The position numbers and the translations under genes were made by a program. Under the pieces are notes generated by a model. It was given only the letters and a program-made list of their open reading frames with translations. It was not told where the DNA came from and did no database searches. 64,000 nucleotides of DNA from Sequoia sempervirens (Eukaryota; Streptophyta; Pinopsida; Cupressales; Cupressaceae), in assembly GCA_007258455.2 (NCBI GenBank), contig VDFB02000003.1, positions 41,357,986-41,421,985 of the forward strand, in the 5' to 3' direction. How positions within the stretch are numbered: position 1 is the stretch's first letter; every line of letters begins with the position of its first letter. This document shows, in pieces, positions 1 to 12,806 of this stretch.

Positions 1-173
1 AACCTCATAGATATTAAAACCTTTAGGAAGAAGACAATATACCATGAAAGAGAGAATTTTCAAATCAAACTATATACTTGTGGCCAACTAACATGTGCCA
101 AGCTATGTAAAGTAAGATATCCAATAAATGCTAGGAAAATGTGTCTCAACCTTGCAATTACATAAGGTATTGT

Positions 174-660
174 TGATACATCAATGACAGGGGGATGGGG
201 GCGCAAGGGTTTTGAGGGTTGTGTGCCTCGACAAGGGGCTTGGGGACAACGCCCTTGAAAAGAAAAAAATATTTATATTTTATTATTGTAAGTCTAGACC
301 ATTCATCATTAGGTCTTAGATCTAGTGGCCAATATTTTATTAGCTTTAATTTCCCTAGAAGGAAACCCTATTTTCTGAGGGTATTGTATTATGGTTGTGT
401 ATTGTGATGTATTCTAAGAATCTGATTGTAGTCGTGTTGCCTTTGGATCTCTGGTTGGTGATACTCCTATGAGACGCTTGTTTTGCAAGTATAATGTAAT
501 CTTTCAAATAATATATTGGGAAGATTTTGGAGTATGGGGTTTTTCTCCCGAAAAGGGTTTTCCCCACATATATCACCATGTTGTGGTATGCATGATATTT
601 ATGTTTATTTATGTTTAAGTTTCTGTAACTGTTAAAGATTTATAAAGTTTTGCATTATCC
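174..660 (+). repeat. Ty1/copia-type LTR remnant
   Basis: The stretch has the layout of plant Ty1/copia LTRs. A G-rich leader (ggggcttggggacaacgccc) is followed by an AT-rich part and then the characteristic LTR tail near 538-590, TTTTCTCCCGAAAAGGG, then CCCCACATATATCACC and TGTGGTAT. No copia protein frame follows in the next 4 kb, so this is probably a solo or truncated LTR. The exact ends are not defined, because I saw no TG...CA pair with a target duplication. The match is to a remembered family pattern, not to an alignment. Confidence 0.5.
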
Positions 661-3600
661 TCCTCTCAAGATTACTATAGGAAGTTGTTTCACTACCTTA
701 TCTTACAATAAATTCCTAAAATAAAATAAAAATATATCAACATCTAACCATTCAACTTAAAATGAAAACATGGAAGTAATAGATTTAAACCTCTCAAGTT
801 GAAGGTAGATCAAATAAACTAACCATTCCCACAATAAAGGTAATATTCCCAAAGACACAAACCATTTTATATAGTATATACCTCTCCAAACAAGTCCTAA
901 AAACTTCAACATTCAAGAACAATTCACATGAGAAGACAAGAAACACTTTAAAAAATGAATTTTATATTCAAGCAAGAAACACCTCTTAGATCATTCACCT
1001 ATTGAGTAGACCAAGAGTGGGAGACAAGATTGTCCTATGCATACAACACCAAGAAATAAAAGATTACAATAAAGGGAAACCTTCTCATTAGGTGCATAAT
1101 AAGCTCATATCCATATCCAAGTGTAGGCTTTTTGATCTTATTGTTGAAAAAAGTTATAACAAGTAACCATTCCAAACACATATTTATAAGTACAAGAGAT
1201 ATCTAGCCTTACCTAAGTCTCTCTAGTATCCATGAGCATATACCAATCAATCCATGCCAACTTCAAATGCAACCTACAAAATTATGAAGCTCCAAAAAAA
1301 TTATTAATAATCAAACTAAAAAAAATAACCAAACCACTGCCAAAGCTCCAATTATAGAATCAGGAGCATATCATGGCATCATGATCTAACATATTCTCAA
1401 AAGATCATATGCTTCAATGAACATATATCACTCCCAAAAGCACCTATATCATACCAAAACTCCAACTCATGATCAAGAGTATAGCACGACATAATATCAT
1501 CCATCCTCTAAACTAAGGATCATGTGTTTTAAAGATAACAAATTATAAATCTAACATCTCAACAAATTCTCTAAGAGTCCTCCATGGAAAACCAAGATGT
1601 GAAAACCTCTACAAATAAAATGAAGATCAACCATTCTCAGTCAATAGAACCAAATATGTCAATAAACTATCACTTTAACCTAAGGGTAGAATCCAAGAGC
1701 TCTTTATGACACCAATAAACCATTACAAAAGATCATCCATCTTCTAATCAAATATTATCCATGGATCAGTACACATCACATAAACAATAGCTTAGAACTA
1801 GGATCTTGCAACAAATAAGATAGAACACACTATGCAACTACACAAATATCTCATTGAAAGTTATACTGAGCTATGCATGACATCATGACCAACACCATTT
1901 CCAAAACTCTACTAAAAGTGAATAGAGATTCTCTTGCACCATAGGATATTGCTACAAATTCTAAAGAAAAAATATATCAAGTACTCCAAAACCTTTTTTT
2001 TGTCTTATTAAAATAACTATACTAGTGTAATCAAGGTGACCAACAATAACACACCAAAATAAATCCACATCAGACAATTTACAATATTTGCATACATGTA
2101 ACATCTCAAAGGACAAATAGATAGTTATTTCTCCAATGTAAAATAATTGAATGAATAGATTCAGCACCACATTAGTTTCATGCAAAATAGAGGCAACTAA
2201 GCATAACATGTAGATTTCCAAGACTCAAACAACAAAATCAATGCTAGAATTGATTTTCCAAAGAAATCCATATAAGAGTACCCATATATCAATAAGAACC
2301 CACCAAGTATCCTACAAATATGTACTTTTTTTAATCCAAAAAAATCTAAGAGTTTGAACACAATCTTTCCACAAATGTACATACCACATAATTTTGTTTA
2401 CATGTAAAACTTAAAAAACCATATCTCTGTAAATCTAAAATCACTTAAAATCTAGACATTTACACCAATGGACACCATCAAATATTTCATTTGAAATAAT
2501 GGAATATCATAGATCTAAAAACTCATGACCTTTTAAAAACTGCAAAACCTACAAAGGAATCAAGTTATACAAGAGCATCCAAGTCGTAGAATGAACTATT
2601 CCATAACTTACAATAAAATAGAGGAAACATGTCCAAAATCTAACAAAAATAAAGTATACCAAATTCACAATCCACAAGAAATTGGTGGCTAATCATACAA
2701 TGCTTTCATGTAACCAAGGACCGAAACCATGAACCTAACATAAGCATTCCATATTTTAGTCCAAATAGTAGGTATTCTCCCATGTGACTAGGGTGCCAAA
2801 ATTACCCACCCAATATGAACACCCTTTCACTACACATGACCACAAGGAAGAGGAACATAACCACCATGCAAGAGGAGAGTCACATATTGCCAAATAGGAG
2901 CTCTAGGTCACCAACATACAAATAAAACACATGACCAATGCCAAAAAAAAAAAGATTCTTTACCATGAGATTCCATCACCCACCATAGATCCAATTGAAA
3001 ATATCCATGTGAGAGTTAAATAGTTAGTGATATAATGAATATATTTTTTATATTATTAGCGATAAAAAAGGAAATTAAAAGGATTATATAGTTTGTTATA
3101 AAATTCATTACCTATAGGAGAATAAATTAATATTTGAAATGAAAATTTTCTTTCCATTACATAATATTTAGTCCAAATGTGTAAAATACCCATTTTATAA
3201 AATAACTTGTTTCAATGCCAAATGGGATAACAATTATTTTTAGAAAAAAAGGGTTTTTGACAAAAGGGGAAAGTGAGTGCATTTATAAAGGATTGTTTGT
3301 TTTTTATTGCTCTCCCTCTTTTCCTTAATTATCTTTGAGTTCACATATTTTCAATAGATAACTTGGATACTCTCTTGTGGCTTGGAGATTGAATTGAGGA
3401 GTTGAAGAGGATTACCAAGGGTTGTATGCATTGTTTCTTGAAGATACAAAATTTCATTGGTATGAGTTGCCATACTAAAGGTATTCTTATTTTAAAATAT
3501 GCAATGATTTAGTTTAAGTGTCAATTTACAATTGAATTGGTAAATTATTGTGTTGAAAAATTTATTGTTGTAGATTTTTTTTATAAATTATTTTATGATA

Positions 3601-4600
3601 CAATTATGGAAAAAAATTCAAAATTTGCATGTGATGTGAAAACTATATTCCTCATGTGGTTGTGCTAAAATTTGTGTTTTCAATTTTTTAAAATTTGAAG
3701 TTTAAATATTGAAGAATTTTGAGGATCATCAATGGAGGATTTAGTGTTTTGCATGGTTCTTGAATTTTCTTTAAAAAATGATTTTTAAAATTTACACCTT
3801 GTTTGTGCATTGTATTTTGCAAATCAAATTGACCTACCATGGAAATGAGATTCCCTTTGGCTTGTTGACATGTGTCATTTTATGTCATTTTTTGCATGAA
3901 GACCATTTTTTTGTAAATTGGTCCTTGTTTTCTTTGTAGGAATGAGAACTAGGGTAGGTCTAGTACAACTCTAGTACCAAACATCCCATTATGGATTTAT
4001 GGAATGACAATGTAGGGAATTATCACAATCTTATAGTGATTGTAGATGGGAGCACGCTCCTCAACATCTACATGGTCATAGTGTTGAGCATTAACACTCC
4101 ACCATCCTAAGGCTAACTCTCTCTTCCTTCTTGTTTCATCAAATTATGTGTATACAATCAATGCTAGTGATATCTAAGTGATATCTATGTGTATGCATTG
4201 ATTCATGATTATGTATCTCTCATGTATGCTTTACTTGCAAACTATATGTTTGAGTTATCGTTGGTATGTGTGAATATTTAGTTACTTTATTTTTTGTGAG
4301 TGTGTCTTAGAAGATTTATAAATTACGACCTTATGATCATTTATTACAATGTTTTGATTAAGGTAAACATAGATTTTGAAAATGACCAAACCTTTGTACA
4401 ATCAAAATGGAACCATAAAGGAATACAAAAACCTAAACAACCAAAGAGGAAAATAAAACAAGTCTCACAAGGAGTGGGGCAAAGAACTACTAGCCACAAC
4501 AAAACCAATAAAAGAACATGATTGCAAGTAGCTACAAGATAACATGACAAAATACAATTAGACAAGGTGGAATGAAACTAATAATGGCATTTTGAAGCCA
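661..4600. other. AT-rich intergenic sequence, no gene recognised
   Basis: Both strands carry only short frames with no recognisable family. The stretch is low-complexity, A-rich on the plus strand up to about 3.0 kb and T-rich afterwards. It is probably old transposon sequence beyond recognition. Confidence 0.5.
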
Positions 4601-4639
4601 AACCTAATCAAGGAGCTCTGGATTGGAGTTTTTCCTAGA

Positions 4640-6062
4640 TGGTTCGGATTAATATTCTTGGAAGAACCAATCTCAATCAAAGAAGAAGCTTCCACACAAG
4701 CATAGTCCAAAATTATATCAAAATATAAAGAAGACCCAAGAACAAACGATGCTTAGAAAATTTATTTTCCATCAAGGAAAATCCATTGGATTTAGTAGCA
4801 AGGCTTACATCTATGAAGCCCAAATAATTTCCAACATCCCTCAACACTGAATTCCTAGTGTTGGATTGCAAAACAATGAGGTCTTGGCATGAAAGGGCAT
4901 GATGCCTAGCTTTAAGAAAGTGAGAGAAAACCAAGGAAGAGGGCTTAGTGGATAATATAATCCATGACTACCAATCTGGAATGAACCTTAATGGATTTTT
5001 GCATCACCTTACCAATATCCACATGAACAAAAAGTCAGGAAAATACCACTTAATATATCTTTATCTAAATATTCCAATAAGAGCATTGCAAGCCTCACCC
5101 AAACAAGGACCCAATTAGGAATTTCCTTAGCAACATCAAAACCAAAAGTATTTTTTCAAAAGGAGGAAAAACATGTGAAAAAACCAAGGCTCTCCTTGTA
5201 AAATAAATTTACTCTCCTCAAGGGATTGAAAAGAGAATAAGAAAAAAACCATTCAACATTTAGATGGGGTTCAAAGAACCTACCGATGAGAGCATTCACC
5301 AAGTAGGTAGAAGCTTTTTCAACTAAGGCATCATGAACCCTTAATAAGAGGTAAGTGCCATCTAATGCAGAAGGCATAACATTACCCAACATTGGAACCA
5401 TAAATGGAAAGGAAACATCTGGAGAAGGATCAACATAAGGACCCATGGACAAAGTAGACAAAGGCCTAGTAGAATCTTCTTCCTTAGCTTCAAGCAAAGA
5501 AGCATCAACATTGAGTGAAAATCCAAAAGAAGTAGGGCCTCGACCAAGAACAAACCCATCCTTCGATGGAAACACATAACCCAACTCATAGAAAACAATA
5601 GAGGAAGGGGAATGGGGGGAAACAACATTCCCTATACAATGTCCATGCAAACTCTCAACATTGGGGAGAGGAAATCCAACTCTAGGAGATTTACCAATAG
5701 GAAGGGATAGAGGCCTAGAAGGAGGAATAGATGTTGGGGGAAAGAAAACCCTTTTATAACCCAAAATTTGAACAACCCTTAGTATCTTGAGCCACCATGT
5801 GAGCATTAGTCATAGAATTGCCAGAATAATCCTCTTGATACACTTGCACTTGCCTTTGTACCTCTAGACACATATGCCACAAACATTCATCCTCCTCTAA
5901 GTCCCAATTATAGGGCCATTCTTTAGCAAAGGCACTATAGAAAACATCCTCATCACCATTGAATCTACCAAAGTCATTATCGCCATCTTCATCACCCTCT
6001 CCTTCCTCAACACCATCACCATCAAGTTTGAACCTCCTGCTCCCATTGCTCATCATGCCCAC
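4640..6062 (-). pseudogene. decayed reading frame, possible LINE ORF1 (DUF4283-like)
   Basis: Reading down the minus strand from 6062, an acidic N-terminal part (GEGDEDGDNDFGRFNGDEDV) ends at a stop near 5754. The protein continues in another frame at 5156-5750 as a Pro/Ser-rich linker, and then a segment around 5160-5330 (ALIGRFF, WFFSYSLFNPL, LGFFTCF). That last part resembles the start of DUF4283, the domain common in plant LINE ORF1 proteins, where a small globular fold is followed by a zinc knuckle. The segments IPNWVLVWVRL (near 5110) and VGNYLGFIDV (near 4830) fit the same domain's later strands. I find no reverse transcriptase downstream on this strand. Stops and frame changes make it non-functional. 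The family call is tentative; it could instead be an unrelated repetitive plant protein. Confidence 0.35.
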
Positions 6063-8520
6063 ATCCTTTATTACAATTTGTTTTGTATATTATGAAAGTT
6101 TATTAATTCAAAATTTTATAATCCATGTTTGGGATTAGGACCATTACATTGTATTTTCTTTATGTTGTTATTAGAGTTAATTTTATAGCACATATTGGGA
6201 AGGATTCACTATGATGTGTAAGTTCTAATTATGGTGTTTAAGCTTTGTTTGCAATTATAGTTGAAGTGATAATTGTTATTTTGAAACATTCTTATTATGA
6301 TGTGATGTTCATGTTATAACCATTATTGGGTTATAATTGATTATATCCCTATAGATTATTTGTTATGTATGTTTCATGTATTTCCCTTGTCAAATTGAAA
6401 GGAGAGTACATCAATGATGAATATATTTTTTTGGTCATAATTGAATCATTGATGTTTATCAATTTATAATATGGACTATTTTGATCTTGTTGTGTAAGGT
6501 TTTAATGAATCAAACCATTTTAAAAAACACTTAATTCAAGGTGTGTGTTCCTTTTATAGTGTTTGGGTGTATAGATAAGCATTGGCTTAGCCATGCTTTT
6601 ATTCTTTTGAATTTTGATCTTGGTTCATGACCTTGGGGATTATACCTTTATTTTTAGGGGTGTGTATGCTAATAATCCCGTTGAGTAATCATTGGACATA
6701 TTTTAAATTAAATTTTCATCCTTTGAGAATATTATAATGTATTTCAGGCTTATACACTATCCAAAATCACCTATTTTGGAAAGGGGTGATTTGCATCGGT
6801 AAAAAGTTGAATCCTAAAATAGTGGATAGTTGTCAACTATTTACAAATAAAATACTTAAGCTAAAGTTGTTCACTAAGGTCTACCCTATATGCTTATCAT
6901 CTTATTTTCGCAATACTTTATATTCCTTGTGACTTAGGCTTTCTTTTGTGTTGGATTCCATGCCTCAAGAGGAAATTGGTAGTGTCTTACAAGATTGGGT
7001 CAAGATAGTAACTCAAATAACTATTTGACCTTCTAGTTTGGAATTCCTTGTGGTTGGATGTCATTCCCACACCATTTTGGATGTGTGAGTGTGTCTTGGT
7101 TGGTTTTGTGGGATGAGACAATTCTTAGGTTTCCTTGGACAAGGAAATGATTTCCATTCACATTTATTTTTTATTCATTTGTGAGAGGCATGGATTGTGG
7201 TCTAGTACTTGATCATCATTGCTAAAGGCAACTATATCCCATTTTTATGGTTGATGCATTGAGGTTTTCACATTATACTATGTAAGTCTTCTACATGTAC
7301 AACCATGCTTTATGCATTGACATCATATACGATGAGTGTTGTGTTAATTCATGACTTCCATAGTGTGTAGGTGTGAATTGTGGCACATTGCGTTGTAATT
7401 GTATCATGGAAAAATTGTACATCCATTTGTTATCAATTAATGTCATGGGAAAATGCTTGGGGCATTACATCGCCCATTCCAATTTAGGCACTTAAAGGAA
7501 TAACATGTAATAGTCTTGTATCCACATTGGAATCATAAATTTATACATACTCTATCCAAGGATGAATTGAGGGATCAAGATAAGTCCATGGTTGCAAATC
7601 TATTATGAACCCACAAAGTTGTATTGAGAAATATGTATACATTTTTTCTTTACTCACTTGATCCACCTATGCATCTTTTGCTTATTCTAGTACCATAGGG
7701 TCAGTAATATTTACAAATATCTTGGTATGGTTGCCATTATGTTGTTAGGGGATCTATTATGTTAGGTCAACTCATGGAAATGTGTACAAATTGAGAAAAA
7801 CACTTTTTGAACATATACTCTTTGGAATGCTTATGTAGATCTACATTATTTTTTAGTTCTCCAATTGAAGTGTGTAATGTGAATGATATTCATTGGAATG
7901 CATTGAATGTGTTTAAATACAAGAACATGACAACACATAAGACAAATTTGTGTTTAGTTGGTCTTACGCAAGAAGCATATAGGTAGTAGCAAATCAAGTT
8001 TTAATTTAAAATTTGAATTAGTGAAGGAAGAGTATGCAATTGCAAGTGCATCTAGTGACCATGAACTTGTTGCCACATGAAAGGGCCCAAATAAAAGAAG
8101 ATAACATGCATATAAAAATATGTGTATGTAAAGATATAATAAATAAGCACACAAGATAAATATATAAGGATGCATAAAGGTATGGATGAGGCTAAGGGAT
8201 GTATAGGAATATATGTAATGGATAAGAAAGTGTAATAAGAGACCCAACTTTATAAAAAAATATGTAATTTATCAATATATCAATATATAAAAACACTTTC
8301 TTCAAAATAAACAAAAATAAATAAATAAAATCCATTATACCAATATACAATTGAAATATATATTAAATTATTCTTCTCTTTTTAAATTATAAAATACAAA
8401 CTAAAAGATAACAATAAAAATAAAAATGACATGCACTATAAATTATAGGCATGCTGGATAATGTAACATTTATCCATATAATTATAAAATTAATCTTTAA
8501 ATTTTGATAAGATAAAAAGA
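6063..8520. other. intergenic, no gene recognised
   Basis: No frame on either strand resembles a known protein. The 7.95-8.25 kb minus frame is a translation of AT-rich sequence and has no coding character. Confidence 0.5.
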
Positions 8521-8539
8521 TTCCATCCCACTTTGTCGT

Positions 8540-8700
8540 CTCCACTTTGCTTTCCACGGGCATAAAATCCCATAATAATGAGAAAGTAGAGAATTAGTGA
8601 AGATTGGAATTTTTCGCGGGGCCACGTGGTAGCATATGCTCGCTCTATCTCCTGTCACTCACCATCAATAAATATCTCCGTAATAATAATTTAATATGGT
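8540..8700 (+). promoter_or_regulatory. possible promoter with G-box
   Basis: A locally GC-richer island holds a perfect G-box core CACGTG (8623-8628, within GCCACGTGGT) and an AATAAATAT stretch about 45 bases further on. It lies about 650 bases upstream of the candidate first exon at 9303 on the same strand. G-boxes bind bZIP and bHLH factors in plants. A six-base palindrome also occurs by chance, so the promoter role is inference. Confidence 0.22.
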
Positions 8701-9302
8701 CAAGGAAAGAATTATCATTTTTTCTTTTTGATTAATAAATGTTTAGATATATTTGAATGATTATAAATAAAATATTATTAGTGTAAATAATTATTTATTG
8801 AAATTATTTTAAAATAATTAAAAATATAGGGAGAGAGGAAAGTCTAGTTCATGACTGAAATGTATTTTTAAAAATATGTCATTGTTATTTTTAAAAAAAT
8901 ATATGTAGATTAAATTCAAAAAATAATTATATTTAATAAAAATATCTTTCAATGATTTTGAAAAAAATAGAATTTAGAAAATATTTTAGAGTTGAAATTA
9001 ACTTTTCATGTTTGAATTTTATTGGTACGAATCTTAATTTTCAAGGAATGAGATATAATGAGTTGGTTCATCATTAATCTCCTTTTAAGTCCTATCAAAG
9101 TACGACCTCTACTTTTTATATTGGTGTTGCTATAATTATAGTGAATCATGGTTTCCCACATTAATCAAATTTAACCATCAATTAGACTCTTGACTCTACT
9201 AGACACAATCCACTCCCTTTGATTTGACTCCACTACCCCCTCTTAGTCATTCTCTCGATTGAATGCACATAGAGAAACAAATTATCCTAGCTAAGAAAAA
9301 CA

Positions 9303-9389
9303 ATGGCAATGTGCTCAACTTCAACATCACTAGCAAAGAGCAAGGGATACCCATTGACAAATTCTCTTATCACGGAGGCACTTAACAAG
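9303..9389 (+). CDS. candidate orphan first coding exon, unknown gene
   Basis: An ATG in a good plant context (AAAAACAATGGCAATG) opens a 29-codon frame beginning MAMCSTSTSLAKSKGYP. The frame runs exactly to AACAAG followed by GTAAAC, a good splice donor, so it could be a phase-0 first exon. The Ser/Thr-rich start is compatible with a plastid or mitochondrial targeting peptide, but it is too short to judge. I found no matching downstream exon within several kilobases. It could be a captured or stranded exon 1, or chance. I do not recognise the gene. Confidence 0.25.
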
Positions 9390-11095
9390 GTAAACCACTT
9401 AAATGTTAACATCTAGTGACATAATTGATGTTATTTTTTAATGCAAAATATATTATAAATTTTTTCTTTCATGTGGTTTGAGAAATCCTTTTCCAAGTGG
9501 GCCCTAACCAATAGGGAGAGTCAAGGTTGGGGTATCAATTGAATCCATGAAAGGTTTGGGGAAAGGTTGTATTTCATGTATGTTTAACTCACCAAAATAT
9601 GCACATGCAACATTGTAGTATATCACATGGCTTATTTATGGATAGGTATGTTATCTTTAGACATAAAACTATGAATTCCATCTTGAAGTAGCCTCCCATT
9701 TCATATACCCCATGTGGGTAGAATCTTAGCCCATGAATCTAGGATTTCATCCATTTCTAAATGATATAGCAATCCAATTGGGTAGAATTATATGGTGCAA
9801 ACATAATTTTGATAGGTTTGCAAGCCTTTGCATGTGTGGAACTAGATATTTCCCCATTATTTGTTGAGACCTTGTTGGTTTAGGTTTAAGGTTGAACAAC
9901 CACTAATTTACCCGTGGATGTCAAAATTTAGAATAAAACAAGAGGAATGGTACAAAACAAACCCCTAATGCCTACACCTCCACTAAAGAAAAAAGGAAGT
10001 AAGACAACAATTTGAGAACACACAAAGACTGAACTCACCAACACTCCCTTTGATGACTTGGATATGCTCTAGAACTAATTGTGAAAATGCTTTGACATGC
10101 AGTTTCTTTTTTCTAACTATTTGGATAGTATATACTTGCTTTTCTTCCACTTATTTTTAAATGAGTTTGAGAATTAGGGCTTTATAGTGTTTTGAATGGA
10201 GACATGGAGGGTTGAGATTAACTCTTGAACTAGAGGGCGAGGATTGATTAGCTTCCAATGGGAAGCTAATGATGGAGGGTTAATATTAGCTCAAGTGCAT
10301 GGGGAAACAAGATTCAAGATACAATTAGTGGCTTGGGACATGTGTAAATGAATAAGATGAGGATTGAGAAAAATGGATGGTGGAGATTACTTTGATTTTA
10401 ATGAAGGGCGGAGATTCAAAAATAAGTTTTTGGATTCCAATGAGGGTTGAGTTTTTATTATTTTCAAATTGAAGTGTTGGAGGAATGTACAAGACTTGAT
10501 TAATATTTAATTAAATAAACAAATGGAAGAGGATTAGTTTAATGAATTAAATAATCAAATTCATTTAGTTAACCAATGATGGGTGCAAGTTAGCCAAATT
10601 AATTAAAAATATGGTTTTTAATTAATTTGTGGGAATCATTTATTTAATTATATATTCAATTAATTTATAGGAATTTTGGAAGGGGAATTAGTTTTATTAA
10701 AAAAATATCTATTTAATTAATTAAATTGCGATGAAAGGTTAGGCGATTAGTGTTGTCACGATGAGAATGCAACAATGTTTGTTGGGAATAAATTCTAGTG
10801 TCCACATTTTGACCCTCTTTGAAATGACATCATGACTTGGAAGAAGTAGTGTTATTTTAAAGAAGATAAGTATAGGCATTTGGTGGGATCCATAATTCCT
10901 TTCTTCTCATGGTCTTGATTGGTGCTCTTTTCATTCTCTTTAAGCACAAGGTCATTGAATTCAAATTTTCTTATTTTGATGTGCTTTTAGTTGCAACATA
11001 GTTGATTTTGATGTGTTTTGAGATAATGTAGCACATTAAGTCTTGAAATCTTATCTCGAAGATTTAGTTCATGGAGCCATGCTATTTATAGTCTT
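9390..11095. other. AT-rich non-coding, possible retrotransposon 3' region
   Basis: No protein frame is recognised. On the minus strand this lies downstream of the gypsy integrase remnant at 11.1-12.1 kb, where a polypurine tract and 3' LTR would be expected. The TTAATTAAATAAA-rich stretch at 10.5-10.75 kb resembles in composition the 62.1-62.4 kb stretch that follows the gag remnant. I could not define LTR ends. Confidence 0.3.
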
Positions 11096-11099
11096 CATC

Positions 11100-12060
11100 T
11101 ATGTTGATATAAAAAAAATATTTAAGGATGGTGGCTTAATACCAATTAACAATATGGCTTAGTTCTAAACATGAGGGAATATGGGATGACACCATTAGGG
11201 ATGTGAATGCTAGTGCTATATGCCCATATGGAGATGTTGAGTTGGAGGTGCTAGTCATGACCAATGTGATTGGCAATTTTTTAAGGATTTTGCTAAGGGT
11301 TTTGTTAGACACCTCAACTTGGTCATTAGCTTGTGGGTAATAGGGAGTAGACTAGTTGTTATTGATCATATGTAATTGGTCATAGAGAGATCACACTTTG
11401 TGGTTTCTAAAGGATTTAATCTTATCATTGATAATGGTATACAAGACACAATAGTTAAAAATTATATGGAGGATGAATTTAAAAATTTGTTGGTTGGTGG
11501 TGTAGGTGAGGGGAATAACTTTGACCCACTTAGTGAAGTACTCAATGGTAATTATGATGAACTTGTGGTTAGTAGAGGATGAGGGGTTTATCTTACTAAT
11601 GAGATTGAGGCCCCATGTAGAAAAGGGCCATGGAGTAGTGATTGACTAGAGATATTGAGAAGGTGCATGGTTAAGGTCCCTACGCTTCTAAAAAGATAGG
11701 CATTTTTGACATGATAGTATGCACCACTTTCTAGAGTGAGCCAATAATATCCCATTCTAAAAATATTTTTGGCTAGAGACATACCATTGGTGTAAACACT
11801 TGTTGGGTAAATATTTTGTAATTCCTTTAACAATTACACAATGGTAGTTTTAGCCACAACTATGATGAGAAATTAATCTCCCCTCTCATAAAGGGGAAGC
11901 TCCCTTCTTACTACTCACTAAACCAACTAGAAACTAAACTAAGATTATGTACACTACAACTATCCATGGGGATGTCTCCATCAACATATTCTCTTTTTTT
12001 AGAATAAGGGAAACAAGTTATAATAATGACTTTGATATTCACAGTAAGTAATAAACTAAA
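11100..12060 (-). pseudogene. Ty3/gypsy retrotransposon integrase remnant
   Basis: Reading the minus strand from about 12.05 kb, I see the linker before integrase (YVDGDIPMDS), then the HHCC-region consensus (NGMSLAKNIFRMGYYWLTLE, 11.75-11.80 kb), a shifted segment, and then the core start (PFSTWGLNLISKINP, then FIIITIEYFTKWVKVIP, 11.5-11.6 kb). Further on comes ISIWAYSTSI, matching the ALWAYRTS region. Integrases join element cDNA into chromosomal DNA. Here the position usually holding the first catalytic Asp (G-I/M-D) reads G-L-N, the zinc-binding cysteines are lost (Tyr/Asn in their place), and there are stops and frame changes, so it is dead. No reverse transcriptase is seen upstream, because the CACTA-like segment beginning at 12302 breaks the locus there. 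Confidence 0.75.
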
Positions 12061-12330
12061 TAACACTAGTTGGAGCAATAATATCCGATACCCAATTTTA
12101 TTATATGTAAGAATAACAAGAACAATTGCTAACAAATGATAGTAACTTAGAAAATCCATAGAAACCCAAAGTCTTCTATCACTTTCCACGATGGTTCAAA
12201 CATAACAACAACTTACAACTAAAAGACTCCAAGTTATTCCCAAAGATGATTTCAAAGAGTAACTCGTGTAGCAAGTTGTAGCTCAAAGACTATTAACTAA
12301 CCACTAGTAGAATTTGCAAAATAAATGATT

Positions 12331-12520
12331 GTGACTAAAAATTTTAGTCACGAAAACTAAAAATGAGTAAATTCTAGTCCTTTTTTGTAACACAACTATA
12401 AATGACTAAATAAATGACTAATTTGATCATCATAAGTGACTAATTTGATCGTCGAGTGAAAAACACAACTAAATAATTAGTATTACAAATAAAAATGACT
12501 AAATAATTAGTCACACAAAA
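12331..12520. repeat. left subterminal TGACTAA motif array
   Basis: The array starts with a perfect 21-base palindrome (GTGACTAAAA, a central A, TTTTAGTCAC; 12331-12351). It continues with repeated AAATGACTAAATAA, AAGTGACTAATTTG and AAATAATTAGTCAC units in both orientations. The same core recurs at 23.4-23.85 kb. Such arrays bind TNPA-type proteins in En/Spm elements; that role here is inference. Confidence 0.6.
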
Positions 12521-12670
12521 AAATTAGACAGGGTAATTAAAAAAAATATTTCATTGGCAGGAGTGGGAAATATTTTGAAGTCTCAAAGAGGGAATTTTTT
12601 TGGATGAAAAATAATTCAAACAAAAGGAGCCTTTCATCCTGAACTAATCAAGAATTGACAGAGAAGAGTC

Positions 12671-12806
12671 ATGGCTCCTCACTTTGTAATTCTTGATACT
12701 CTCAAAGACTTTGAAGATGTGTCAGACGAAGAAGACCACCTCTACACTCAAAACATTGTTGAATTGGACGTGTTGTCACCTTCAAAAATATATGAGCTCA
12801 TCAAAG
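12671..12806 (+). pseudogene. exon 1 of condensin subunit CAP-D2 (orphan copy)
   Basis: The ATG at 12671 opens a 45-codon frame, MAPHFVILDTL..., with an acidic stretch (DVSDEEDHLYTQN) and the ending LSPSKIYELIKG. It then reaches a GT donor (AAAG/GTTGG) in phase 1. This matches the N-terminus of plant condensin complex subunit 1 (CAP-D2, a HEAT-repeat non-SMC subunit needed for mitotic chromosome condensation). In Arabidopsis that protein starts MAP.F and reads KGVSFDLSD across the first intron, so the same intron position appears kept here. The conserved next exon is absent in the following 1 kb, where cyclin exons appear instead, so this is an isolated copied exon. The comparison is from memory. 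Confidence 0.65.
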
